Shown here piece after piece: positions 1 through 7,900 of a stretch of 10,384 nt of DNA. Source of the stretch: an uncultured Caulobacteraceae bacterium (GTDB lineage Bacteria; Pseudomonadota; Alphaproteobacteria; Caulobacterales; TH1-2); the NCBI GenBank assembly GCA_937967425.1, contig CALBST010000363.1, forward strand, positions 1 through 10,384. Direction: 5' to 3'. The notes beneath the pieces are model-generated. The model searched no databases, was not told the origin of the DNA, and saw only the letters and a program-made list of their open reading frames with translations. Each line of letters opens with the position of its first letter. The first letter of the stretch is position 1. A program made the position numbers and the translations under genes.

Positions 1-424
1 GCGGGCCGTAGGCGACGTTGTCGTAGATCGACTTCGGGAACGGGTTCGGCTTCTGAAACACCATGCCGACGCGCGTGCGCAGCACGACCGGATCGACGTT
101 CTTGGCGTAGGCGTCCTTGCCTTCGATCTGCAGCGAGCCGGTGACGCGGCAGTTATCGATGAGATCGTTCATGCGATTGAAGCAGCGCAGGAACGTTGTC
201 TTGCCGCAGCCCGACGGGCCGATGAAGGCGGTGACGGCGCGATCGGGAATGTCCATCGAGACGTCGAACAGCGCCTGCTTGTCACCGTAGTGCACGTTGA
301 CATCGCGCGCGGCGATTTTGACGGCCGCGCCGGCGATCGAGCCGGCGGCGACCTTCACGGTCGGGGCGATCATGGCCGGGCTCTGGGGCATCGCGCGCTC
401 GGAACCCGCTGCGGAAAATTCCAT
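1..424 (-). CDS. pstB: Phosphate ABC transporter ATP-binding protein PstB (3' end outside window)
   Basis: This is the cytoplasmic ATPase of the high-affinity phosphate importer PstSCAB, which hydrolyses ATP to drive inorganic phosphate uptake. In E. coli the same complex also passes phosphate status to PhoR through PhoU. The 141 visible codons contain a VHYGDKQAL strand near residues 44-52, the Walker A motif GPSGCGKT at 69-76 followed by the PstB-typical [10 protein letters not shown], and the Q-loop region [19 protein letters not shown] at 119-137 (Gln124). The ABC signature, Walker B and H-loop lie beyond the left edge. I chose the ATG at 424 because an AAGAGG Shine-Dalgarno (434-439) sits 9 bases upstream. 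In-frame ATGs at 391 and 373 would shorten the roughly 35-residue leader, which is longer than that of E. coli PstB. The gene lies 112 bases behind phoR on the same strand, with a Pho box in the gap. Family assignment is very secure; the exact start is less so. Confidence 0.96.
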   Translation of the reverse strand, partial: MEFSAAGSERAMPQSPAMIAPTVKVAAGSIAGAAVKIAARDVNVHYGDKQALFDVSMDIPDRAVTAFIGPSGCGKTTFLRCFNRMNDLIDNCRVTGSLQIEGKDAYAKNVDPVVLRTRVGMVFQKPNPFPKSIYDNVAYGP

Positions 425-503
425 GATTTTCGACCTCTTAGCCCGACGCTCTCGCACCGGGAATCGACCCATCCTTGTTTCGGGCCGTATGTAGGGGCCT
501 TCC

Positions 504-521
504 ATGACAGTGATGTGAAAT
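504..521 (-). promoter_or_regulatory. Candidate Pho box (PhoB site) upstream of pstB
   Basis: Read on the minus strand, this is ATTTCAC-ATCA-CTGTCAT: two 7-base direct repeats separated by 4 bases (period 11). It resembles the E. coli Pho box unit CTGTCAT-N4-CTGTCAC. The second half-site matches the consensus exactly and the first matches at 5 of 7 positions. Ten bases downstream is TACATA (488-493), a weak -10-like hexamer at the spacing expected when PhoB replaces the -35 contact. The box lies 79 bases upstream of the pstB start. No further half-site is seen at the next 11-base step on either side. The match is read directly; PhoB binding is inferred from the neighbouring genes. Confidence 0.7.
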
Positions 522-536
522 TGCCGCCGCGTTTCA

Positions 537-1877
537 TCAGCCCTCCTCCGCCAATTCCACATAGGCGGCAAAGGCGGAACCGCGTCCAGGCTGGCTTTCG
601 ATCAGGAAGCCGCCGCGGTGGCGATTGACGATGTGCTTAACGATGGCGAGCCCAAGACCTGTGCCGCCACGCTCGTTGCCGAGTTCGCGCTCTACCCGGA
701 AAAAGCGCTCACCCAGGCGGGGCAGGAATTGCTTGGAAACGCCGGGGCCAGAATCCTCGACGCGGACGTAGGCGTAGGAGCGGTTCGCGGCGGCGGTGGG
801 TGTCAGCAGCGCGACGCGCCCGGCGTCGTCCCAGCGCCGGCCGGCTTGGGCGGAGACTTCTTCCCGGTCGCCCGAGGCGCCGACCTCTACCACCACGACA
901 CCGCCATCGGGCGTGTACTTCACGGCGTTATCGACCAAGTTCTGCACGACTTGCGCAAGTTGAAAGCGCTCGCCGACGACGCGCACGGGCTGCGCCGGGA
1001 TACGCAGATCGAGCGTCACGTTGCGTTCCTTCAAGACCGGTGCGAGCGAATCGGCGACTTCGCGCGCCACCGCCGCTAGATCGGCGCGGTCCGACGGCGG
1101 CACATGCTCATCCAACTCGATACGCGAGAGCGAGAGCAAGTCGTCTATGAGCCGCCGCATGCGGTCAGCTTGCGCCTGCATCATGCTCAGAAAGCGATCG
1201 CGATCGGCGGCGTTGTCACGTGCGGGGCCGGAGAGCGTCTCGATCAAGAGCGTGAGCGAAGCCAGTGGCGTACGCAGCTCGTGACTCGCATTGGCGAGGA
1301 AGTCCGCGCGCATGCGTTCGGTGCTGATTCTCGCGGTTTGATCGTGAAAAACCAGCATTGCGGCGCGATCGACCCCCCACGTCATCGGCGCGACGTAGCA
1401 ACGCATATGGCGATCGACTTGCGCCGGAGTCTCGTATTCGACCGACGTTGTCTCACCTTCGCGCACCGCCGCTTGCACGGCCTCGAGAACATCGGGGTGG
1501 CGCAAAATCGAAGTGAGGAACTGGCCGCGCGCCTCGAAGTGCATCTGCCGCCGCGCGGCTGCGTTTGAGCTGACGATGCGGCCTTCCGTGTCCACCAGCA
1601 ACGCCGGATCGGGCAGCGCCTCAAGCAACGGCCCAAGCTCGGCTAAGCCAACGAGTTCGATCTGGTCGTCGCCGCCGGTGGGCGCGATAACGAAGCGGCG
1701 CCCCTCACGCATCGCCCAGTAAGCTGCAGCAGCGGCGAGCACCATCAGCACCGCGGCGCCGGCGCTGGTGAAGAAGGCCAGCAAAGCCGCTAGCCCAGCC
1801 AAACCGCCAGCTGCCCAGGCGGCCGCCGGCATGCGGTCTAGCCGCAAACGCGGTGGGGCGGCGCGGTTGGTTGCCAT
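537..1877 (-). CDS. phoR: PhoR-type phosphate regulon sensor histidine kinase
   Basis: This is an inner-membrane histidine kinase that, in the known system, phosphorylates the response regulator PhoB when phosphate is scarce. The 446-residue protein begins with two hydrophobic segments (about 18-37 and 40-56) separated by almost no loop, so it lacks a real periplasmic sensor domain, as is typical of PhoR. A PAS domain follows (about 78-180, containing [18 protein letters not shown]). The HisKA domain has the H-box HELRTP at 199-204 with phosphoacceptor His199. The ATPase domain has an N-box around [12 protein letters not shown] (312-323), G1 DSGPGV (375-380), F-box ERFFRV (390-395) and G2 [13 protein letters not shown] (404-416). 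All catalytic boxes are intact. The stretch between N and G1 boxes is about 28 residues longer than in E. coli PhoR. The start has no clear Shine-Dalgarno. PhoR rather than another kinase is supported by pstB directly downstream; phoB is not in the window. Confidence 0.9.
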   Translation of the reverse strand: MATNRAAPPRLRLDRMPAAAWAAGGLAGLAALLAFFTSAGAAVLMVLAAAAAYWAMREGRRFVIAPTGGDDQIELVGLAELGPLLEALPDPALLVDTEGRIVSSNAAARRQMHFEARGQFLTSILRHPDVLEAVQAAVREGETTSVEYETPAQVDRHMRCYVAPMTWGVDRAAMLVFHDQTARISTERMRADFLANASHELRTPLASLTLLIETLSGPARDNAADRDRFLSMMQAQADRMRRLIDDLLSLSRIELDEHVPPSDRADLAAVAREVADSLAPVLKERNVTLDLRIPAQPVRVVGERFQLAQVVQNLVDNAVKYTPDGGVVVVEVGASGDREEVSAQAGRRWDDAGRVALLTPTAAANRSYAYVRVEDSGPGVSKQFLPRLGERFFRVERELGNERGGTGLGLAIVKHIVNRHRGGFLIESQPGRGSAFAAYVELAEEG

Positions 1878-2084
1878 TGATTGGGCTTAGGGCCCGGGCA
1901 GAGAGTCGCGCAAGCCAAGCTGTCGGTTCGGGACCGGCCCAAACGTCACAAGAAGAGAGCACCATTCGTCGATAGAAAGCGGCGGCTCGTCGTAGCGCAG
2001 GGTCCAACGCATCCAAAAACGCAAGCGCCGGCATCCCAGTGCTGACGGGAGAGGTGCGGCCGAGTCGTCGCGCAACAAATCCTT

Positions 2085-2118
2085 ATCGAAATTCAATACA
2101 GATTTATTGACTTTCGAT
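2085..2118. promoter_or_regulatory. 34-base inverted repeat, probable repressor operator of the efflux operon
   Basis: The left arm ATCGAAATTCAATA (2085-2098) and right arm TATTGACTTTCGAT (2105-2118) are reverse complements at 13 of 14 positions, around the 6-base spacer CAGATT. The right arm contains the -35 element of the promoter reading into the efflux operon, so a dimeric regulator bound here would block RNA polymerase. TetR- or MarR-family repressors commonly control RND pumps from such sites, but no regulator gene is present and the family is a guess. A terminator role is unlikely: the arms are AT-rich and no T-run follows on either strand. Confidence 0.7.
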
Positions 2119-2135
2119 GGGGCGACGACTAGACC
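2107..2135 (+). promoter_or_regulatory. Predicted housekeeping promoter of the efflux operon
   Basis: TTGACTT (2107-2113) followed after 14 bases by ACTAGACC (2128-2135) fits the Caulobacter housekeeping consensus TTGACGS-N10-14-GCTANAWC at most positions. Transcription would begin around 2141-2143, leaving a leader of only about 10 bases before the ATG at 2152. It overlaps the right arm of the palindrome. The motif is read by eye; the start site is inferred. Confidence 0.5.
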
Positions 2136-2151
2136 GAAGCGGTGAGGGAAA

Positions 2152-3573
2152 ATGACTAACGGGGTTCGACTTCTTGTCGGCGTGGGGTTGATGGCCCTGG
2201 CCGGATCGTGTGCGGGGCGCAATCTCCCGCCGGAGCCGGACTCCTACGTCGCGGCCGACGCGATCGGCGCGGAGCGAGCAGCTGAACTCGCTGCTTCCCC
2301 AGCGGCAACGTGGCTGGACGACCTCAACGCACCCGAGATGTCGGCGCTCGCGCGCGAGGCGCTGGCCGGCAGCCCAGACCTGCAGATTGTAGAAGCCCGC
2401 TATCGCGCCTCGCGCTGGCGCGCGCGCGGCTCGTTCGGCGGCAATCTGCTGCCGAGCCTCAGCATCGGCGCCGATGGCACGCGCACCGAAGAACCCACCG
2501 CAACCGAAGAACGCATCCGCACCGAGTTCATGACGTCGAGTGTCGTGGCGAGTTGGGAGATCGATCTCTGGGGCCGCCTCACCTCGCGTGCGCTCGCGGC
2601 TGATTTGAGCGCTGACGCGGCGCGGCGCGATCTGGACGACGCGCGCCTCTCGGTTGCCGGACAATCCTCGCAAGCGTGGGTCGATCTCATTGAGGCGCAG
2701 CAATTGCTGGCGTTGGCGCAGGAAGATCTGGAAACGCGCGAGCGCGCGCTTGATCTGACGCAGCGCCGCTATGATGCGGGCCTTGTCTCCTCACTCAATC
2801 TGCGAACAGCGCGCAGCCAAGTTGCATCGGCGCGCGCGTTCCAAGCCCAAGCACAGGATCAATTGCTGATCGCCTCGCGCCGCCTGCAAGAAATCATGGG
2901 CCGCTATCCGGATGGCTCGCTGCGCGCGCAAGGCGAGCTGCCGGTGCTCGCCCCGCTTGCCGCCGCCGGCGCGCCCGCTGATTTGCTTGAACGCCGCCCC
3001 GACGTGCTCGCCGCCGAGAACCGCCTGCGCGCCGCAGGCTTCCGCATCCACGAAGCGCGTGCGGCGATGCTGCCGCGCCTGACGCTGCGCGCCAGCGCCG
3101 GCAATTCGGGCCAAGGCATTACCGACATCGACGACAGTGTGAACATGGTCTCGAACATCGTCGCCGGCCTCACCATGCCGATATTCAACGGCGGCGCCCT
3201 GCTCTCTGAATCACGCGCGACCGTCGCAGATCGGCGCGCCGCCGCCGCCGAATATGTCCGCACCTCGATCGCCGCCTGGCGCGAAGTCGAAGGCACGATC
3301 AGCGCCGATCAATCGCTCGAAGTGCGCGAAGCGCAATTTGCTATTGCCGCTAACGAAGCGCTTGAGGCGCAGGCCCTAGCCGAGCGCGAGTATGCGCGCG
3401 GCGTCGCGACCCTGTTCGAACTGATCGACGCATACACCCGCCGCATCGACGCCGAGCGCGGTCTCATCACCGCGCGCGCCACGCGCGTCTCCAATCGCAT
3501 CTCCTATCACGTCGCCCTTGGCGGCGGCGCCCGCACCGGCGGGATCGACGAGGATCGGGAACCAACGCCATGA
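2152..3573 (+). CDS. RND efflux outer-membrane channel lipoprotein, NodT/OprM family
   Basis: This is the TolC-like outer-membrane exit duct of a tripartite efflux pump; trimers form a beta-barrel plus a long periplasmic alpha-helical tunnel. The 473-residue length is normal for the NodT/OprM family. The N-terminus is a lipoprotein signal peptide (about 1-19) with lipobox LAGSC and acylated Cys20, followed by the proline-rich stretch usual after the lipid anchor. The two OEP repeats show the family marks SWEIDLWGRL (134-143) and LLERRPDVLAAENRLRAA (278-295), plus MPIFNGGAL in the second half. Long Ala/Arg/Gln-rich helices (about 155-250 and 365-430) would form the coiled coils. A GAGG motif at 2144-2147 lies close before the ATG. 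Its stop codon overlaps the adaptor start as ATGA, implying translational coupling. It is the first gene of the operon, behind a palindromic operator. The substrate cannot be read from sequence. Confidence 0.93.
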   Translation: MTNGVRLLVGVGLMALAGSCAGRNLPPEPDSYVAADAIGAERAAELAASPAATWLDDLNAPEMSALAREALAGSPDLQIVEARYRASRWRARGSFGGNLLPSLSIGADGTRTEEPTATEERIRTEFMTSSVVASWEIDLWGRLTSRALAADLSADAARRDLDDARLSVAGQSSQAWVDLIEAQQLLALAQEDLETRERALDLTQRRYDAGLVSSLNLRTARSQVASARAFQAQAQDQLLIASRRLQEIMGRYPDGSLRAQGELPVLAPLAAAGAPADLLERRPDVLAAENRLRAAGFRIHEARAAMLPRLTLRASAGNSGQGITDIDDSVNMVSNIVAGLTMPIFNGGALLSESRATVADRRAAAAEYVRTSIAAWREVEGTISADQSLEVREAQFAIAANEALEAQALAEREYARGVATLFELIDAYTRRIDAERGLITARATRVSNRISYHVALGGGARTGGIDEDREPTP

Positions 3574-4862
3574 ACAAGATGGACCTCAACATGACGTCGC
3601 AGACAGCGCTGGACGATGAGAAGCCGAAGGGCCTCTGGGCAACCATCAAGCGCATCGCGATTTTCGCAGCGCCTCTCGTCGTCATCATTGGCGGCGGGCT
3701 TCTGCTTGCGTTGATGATCGCCACTGGCCCGAAGGCCAAGGAAAAAGGCGAAGCGCCGCACGCTCCGGCCGTCCAGTTCGCGGTCGCGCACGCGCGGCCG
3801 ACGACGGTTTCGATCAACGTGCAAGGCGAAGCTCGGCCGCGCGTGGAAGCCACGCTCGCCGCGCAAGTCGCGGGCCGCATCGTTTGGGCGAGCCCGAAGT
3901 TCGCGGACGGCGGCTCGTTCGCAGAAGGCGAAGTGATGGCTCGTATCGACGCGGCTGACTATCAGCTCGCCGTCGTGCGCGCCCGCGCGCAGGTGGCGCA
4001 AGCGCAGGAAGGTCTCGCCCGCGAGGAAGCTGAAGCTGAATTGGCGCGCCAGGACTGGCAGGCGCTGGGCCGCGGTGAGGCGCCGCCGCTGGCCATGCGT
4101 GAGCCGCAATTGGCGCAAGCGCGCGCGCAATTGGCCTCGGCAGAGGCGGCGCTGCGTTCGGCTGAACTTGACCTCAACCGCGCCTCGATCCGCGCACCGT
4201 TCGCCGGCCGCGTGCGTGAGCGACGCGCCAACGTGGGCGATTATGTCGGCCCCGGCTCGCCGGTCGCCGTGATGTTCTCGACCGACGCGATGGAGATTCG
4301 CGTGCCGCTAACCGACGCTGATCTCGCTTCGATGAGTTTGCCCGTCGGCTTCACCGCATCAACGGCGAACCCCGGCCCTGCCGCGCACGTCACCAGCGTG
4401 ACGGGCGGGCGCATCCAAGCCTGGGAAGGCCGCCTCGTGCGCACGGAAGCCTCGGTCGATGCGCGTACGCGCTTGGTCTACGGCATTGTCGAAGTGCGCG
4501 ATCCATTCAGCGCGCGCCACACCGCGCCGCTGGCGCCTGGCATGTTCGTGCAGACGCGCCTCGAAGGCTCGAACCGTGAAACGCTCGTGGCCGCGCCGCG
4601 CTCGGCGCTGAAGCGCAACGAGTTCGTGTACGTGGTCACGGCCAACAACACGATCGACGTGCGCCAAGTTCGCCCGGCGCAGACAACGGCGGATGAGGTG
4701 CTTTTCCGCGAAGGCGTCGCCGATGGCGAGCGCGTCGTGGTGTCAGTGCTTACATCACCACGCCAAGGCATGGAAGTGACACCCATCGATCGCGAGGGCA
4801 GCACGACCGAGACGCCGGCGCCGGCCGAGGCGCCAGAACAACAACTCGACATTCGTCGCTAA
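3570..4862 (+). CDS. RND efflux periplasmic adaptor (membrane fusion protein, HlyD/AcrA family)
   Basis: This adaptor links the inner-membrane pump to the outer-membrane duct. The 430-residue protein has a short cytoplasmic N-terminus, one membrane anchor (about 28-50) and no lipobox, so it is held by a transmembrane helix rather than by lipid. After the anchor come the first lipoyl half (about 80-130, with VAGRIVWASPKFADGG), an alpha-helical hairpin rich in Ala, Glu, Gln and Arg (about 132-203), and the second lipoyl half starting at IRAPFAGRV (207-215). The beta-barrel (about 240-330) and membrane-proximal domain (about 335-400) complete the architecture. The C-terminal tail is rich in Pro, Glu and Thr and looks disordered. 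The ATG at 3570 overlaps the upstream stop by 4 bases; downstream in-frame ATGs (codons 4 and 8) are possible alternatives. The RND pump gene follows 43 bases later. Confidence 0.93.
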   Translation: MNKMDLNMTSQTALDDEKPKGLWATIKRIAIFAAPLVVIIGGGLLLALMIATGPKAKEKGEAPHAPAVQFAVAHARPTTVSINVQGEARPRVEATLAAQVAGRIVWASPKFADGGSFAEGEVMARIDAADYQLAVVRARAQVAQAQEGLAREEAEAELARQDWQALGRGEAPPLAMREPQLAQARAQLASAEAALRSAELDLNRASIRAPFAGRVRERRANVGDYVGPGSPVAVMFSTDAMEIRVPLTDADLASMSLPVGFTASTANPGPAAHVTSVTGGRIQAWEGRLVRTEASVDARTRLVYGIVEVRDPFSARHTAPLAPGMFVQTRLEGSNRETLVAAPRSALKRNEFVYVVTANNTIDVRQVRPAQTTADEVLFREGVADGERVVVSVLTSPRQGMEVTPIDREGSTTETPAPAEAPEQQLDIRR

Positions 4863-4891
4863 CAAACTCGGCCTCGCCAACGCGAGGATTT

Positions 4892-4897
4892 GAAGGA
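4892..4897 (+). promoter_or_regulatory. Ribosome binding site of the RND pump gene
   Basis: GAAGGA lies 8 bases before the ATG at 4906, in the 43-base gap after the adaptor stop codon. It supports that start and independent translation initiation of the pump. No terminator-like hairpin is visible in the gap. Confidence 0.7.
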
Positions 4898-4905
4898 CTG
4901 CTCTA

Positions 4906-7900
4906 ATGCTGAAGGGCCTCGTCGCCTGGTGGGGGCGCAACCCCGTCGCCGGAAACCTGCTGATGGTGTTCGCCGTCATCGCGGGCATCATGTCCTTCAA
5001 CAAGATGGAGAAGGAGTTCTGGCCGCCAGGACGCGATAATTCCGTCTTTGTGCAAGCGTCCTGGCCGGGCGCAAGCCCGGAGGATATGGAAAGCCAAGTC
5101 ATCGTTCGCATTGAGGAAGCGACCGCAGGACTTGATGGCGTTGACTGGGTGCGCTCGCGCTCAGGCGAAGGCTTCGGCTGGGTCTCGATTCAATCCGAAA
5201 GCGGCGCCGACATCGACGCGATGACGCAGGAAGTGCGCTCGCGAGTGGAATCGATTTCCGGCCTTCCGTCCGGCATGGATCCGATCCGAGTCACGCGGCA
5301 AGTGGGCCGCAACGCGTCCTTCATTATCGGCCTCCACGGCAATGTGGACGAGCGCACGCTGCGCGATACGGCCGAGCGCTTGCGCGACACGATTTCCCTG
5401 CTACCGGGCGGCGCCAACACAGTCGTGTGGGGAGCGCGCTCGCCGGAGGTCTCGATTGAAGTCTCTGAAGCTTCGCTACAAGCTTTCGGATTAACCTTCG
5501 ATGACGTCGCGCGCGCGGTGCGTTCAAGCTCGGTAAATGTGGGCGCCGGCGCCGTGCGTACAGCCGACGGCAATTTTCAGCTGCAGGCGCGAAATCTCGC
5601 CGATACCGAACTCGATTTCGAAAACATCATCATCCGGCAAACCCCGGATGGCGGCATCGTGCGCGTTCGCGACGTCGCCACGGTCAACGACGGCTTCGTC
5701 GACACCAACCTCTATTCGCGTATGAACGGCGAGCCGGCGATGCTGGTAGCGCTGCAAACCGCCGACCAGTTCAACATCTGGGAAACCGAGCAGGCGGTCG
5801 ACGAAGCGCTCGAAGAATTCCGCGCAACCTTGCCGCAAGGCCTACAGCTGACAATCGTCAACGACGAGTCCGAGGGCTACAATGAGCTCCTGGGCATTCT
5901 CTTTCAGAACGCGGCGCAGGGCTTCTTCCTGATCTTCTTCCTGCTGCTGCTGACGCTGCACCCGAAAGTGGCGTTCTGGTCGACGCTGGGGGTCATGACC
6001 GCCTTTGCCGGCTCGTTCTTCATTCTCCCCTACATCGATGTTTCGCTGAACTTCATGAGCGTGTTCGGCTTCCTGTTGGTGCTGGGCATCATGGTCGATG
6101 ACGCCATCATCGTCGGTGAGGCTGTTTATGAACGCGCGGAGCGCGGCCATCACGGGCCAGAAGCAGCGATCCTCGCCACACAATTGGTGCTGAAGCCGTT
6201 GGTGGCCTCGGTATTCGTGACGATGATCGCGTTCGCGCCGATGATGATGTTCTCCGGTGAGGTCCGCCAATTCACGAGCGCGATCTCGATGGTCGTGATC
6301 TCGACATTGGTGTTTTCGTTGATCGAGAGCTTGATCATCCTGCCGGCGCACTTGGCGCATGTCACCAAGCCAAATCCGACAGGCGCAGGCCTGATGGACC
6401 GGTTGATGCGCCTGCAGCAGAAATGCGCGCACTCGATTATCTGGGTTGCACAGAACCTGCACGCCCCCCTCGTCCGTTCCGCCGTGAAGCTGCGCTACCT
6501 CACTTGGGCGATTTTCCTCGTGGTCATGGTGCTAGGCGTCGGCTTGATGATCTCCGGCCGGGTGAAGCAGACTTTCATGCCGGAAGTCGAGGGCGACTTC
6601 ATGGTGGCCAACATCACGCTGCCGCAAACCACGCCATTCTCGCGTATGGAGCAAGTCAGTGCTCAGCTTGACGCGGCCCGCCGCGCGCTCGAAGAGGAAA
6701 CCGCCGAGTACGCGTACGTGGATCCGTTGACCGGCCAGAACTCGCGCGGCGTCATCCGCTCGTGGAGCCAGTTCATCGATGAAAACACGATCCAAGCATA
6801 TGTCGGCCTGACGCCACCTGAGACGCGCCCGGATATGCGCTCGCGCCGCATTACCGAGCGGCTGGAGCAATTGCTGGGCGAAGTGCCGGACGCCGATCAG
6901 GTGAGCTTCTCACTCTCCGGCTCGGGCTCGCCGTCGATCGATCTAGCGCTGATCAGCGACAACAAGGAAGACCTTGAGATCGCGGTCGAAGAACTGAAAG
7001 CGCGCCTGCTCCAGTTTGAGGGTGTCACCAGCGTTCGTGACAGCCAGGATGCGGCCAATGAAGAACTGCGCTTCACGCTGCTGCCCGGGGCCGAACAACT
7101 CGGCATCACGCTGATGGATGTGACGCGCCAAGTTCGCCAGGCCTATTTCGGCGAGGAAGCGCAGCGCCTGCCGCGCGATGGCGACGACGTTCGCGTCTAT
7201 GTCCGCTATCCGCGTGACGATCGCCGCACGCTGGAAAGCCTCGGCTCCTTCCGAATCCGCACATCGGATGGCCGTGAAGTACCGCTGGCGAGCGTGGCGA
7301 CATGGGAGTTCGCGCCAGGCGTCACCGGCCTCGACCGCCGCCAACGTCAAAGCTCGATCCTGGTCACGGCCGATCTCGTGAATGCCGAAGGCCGCGCCGA
7401 AATCATGCGCACGCTAGATGAGCAGTTCTGGCCAGGCTTCGAGGCGCGTTACTCCACAGTGTCGCGCCGCGCCATCGGCGAAGCCGAAGGCCAGCAGGAG
7501 TTCATGCAAGAGTTCGTGACGCTCATGACGCTTGCCTTCGCGGCGATCTACTTCCTGCTTGCCGTGACGTTCCGCTCCTACGCACAGCCTTTGATGATCC
7601 TCTGCGTCATCCCCTTCTCGATCGTGGGGGCGCTGCTCGGGCACTTGGCGTTTGGCATCAGCTTCGCGCTGTTCTCATGGCTGGGCATGATCGCGGCCAT
7701 CGGCGTCGTCGTGAACGACAACGTCGTGCTCGTCGACCGATGCAACCAAATTCGCGGCTACTTTGCTCTGCGGATGAAGGGATCGGGCCAAGCGCTCGCC
7801 GAAGACAGCGGTTGGGAGCCGCACTACATCTCGCTGCCGAACGGCCAGGAGGTGGAGTATGTCGGCATCGCGCCCGACCTCGAGCCGCACGAGGAAATGA

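Larger units (their letters stand above)
1878..2151. other. Divergent intergenic region between phoR and the efflux operon
   Basis: These 274 bases separate the starts of phoR (leftward) and the outer-membrane lipoprotein gene (rightward). The right third (about 2075-2118) is distinctly AT-rich and carries a palindrome and a plus-strand promoter, annotated separately. The left two thirds are GC-rich. On the minus strand a reading frame is open from well upstream and stops with TAA at 1887-1889, 9 bases before the phoR start. It resembles no family I know and has no clear ribosome binding site, so I do not call it a gene. I found no convincing Pho box or sigma-70 promoter for phoR here. Confidence 0.6.

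Noticed and set aside
290..628. 112-codon plus-strand frame spanning the pstB start and the phoR end
   Set aside because: It crosses the pstB N-terminus, the Pho box and the phoR C-terminus. The pstB frame has clear Walker A and Q-loop motifs on the other strand.
618..1568. Several plus-strand open frames of 87-154 codons inside phoR
   Set aside because: They are shadows of a histidine kinase with every catalytic box intact on the minus strand and have no family resemblance.
1918..1955. CTGTCGG and CGTCACA words considered as Pho half-sites for phoR
   Set aside because: Neither has a partner half-site 11 bases away, so there is no 7-4-7 Pho box.
2085..2118. Palindrome considered as a Rho-independent terminator
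   Set aside because: The stem is AT-rich, no T-run follows on either strand, no gene ends here, and it overlaps a promoter-like -35, so an operator fits better.
5842..6462. 206-codon minus-strand frame rich in His, Gln and Arg inside the RND gene
   Set aside because: It is the antisense of hydrophobic TM2-TM6 codons; the composition is the expected complement and no motif is present.
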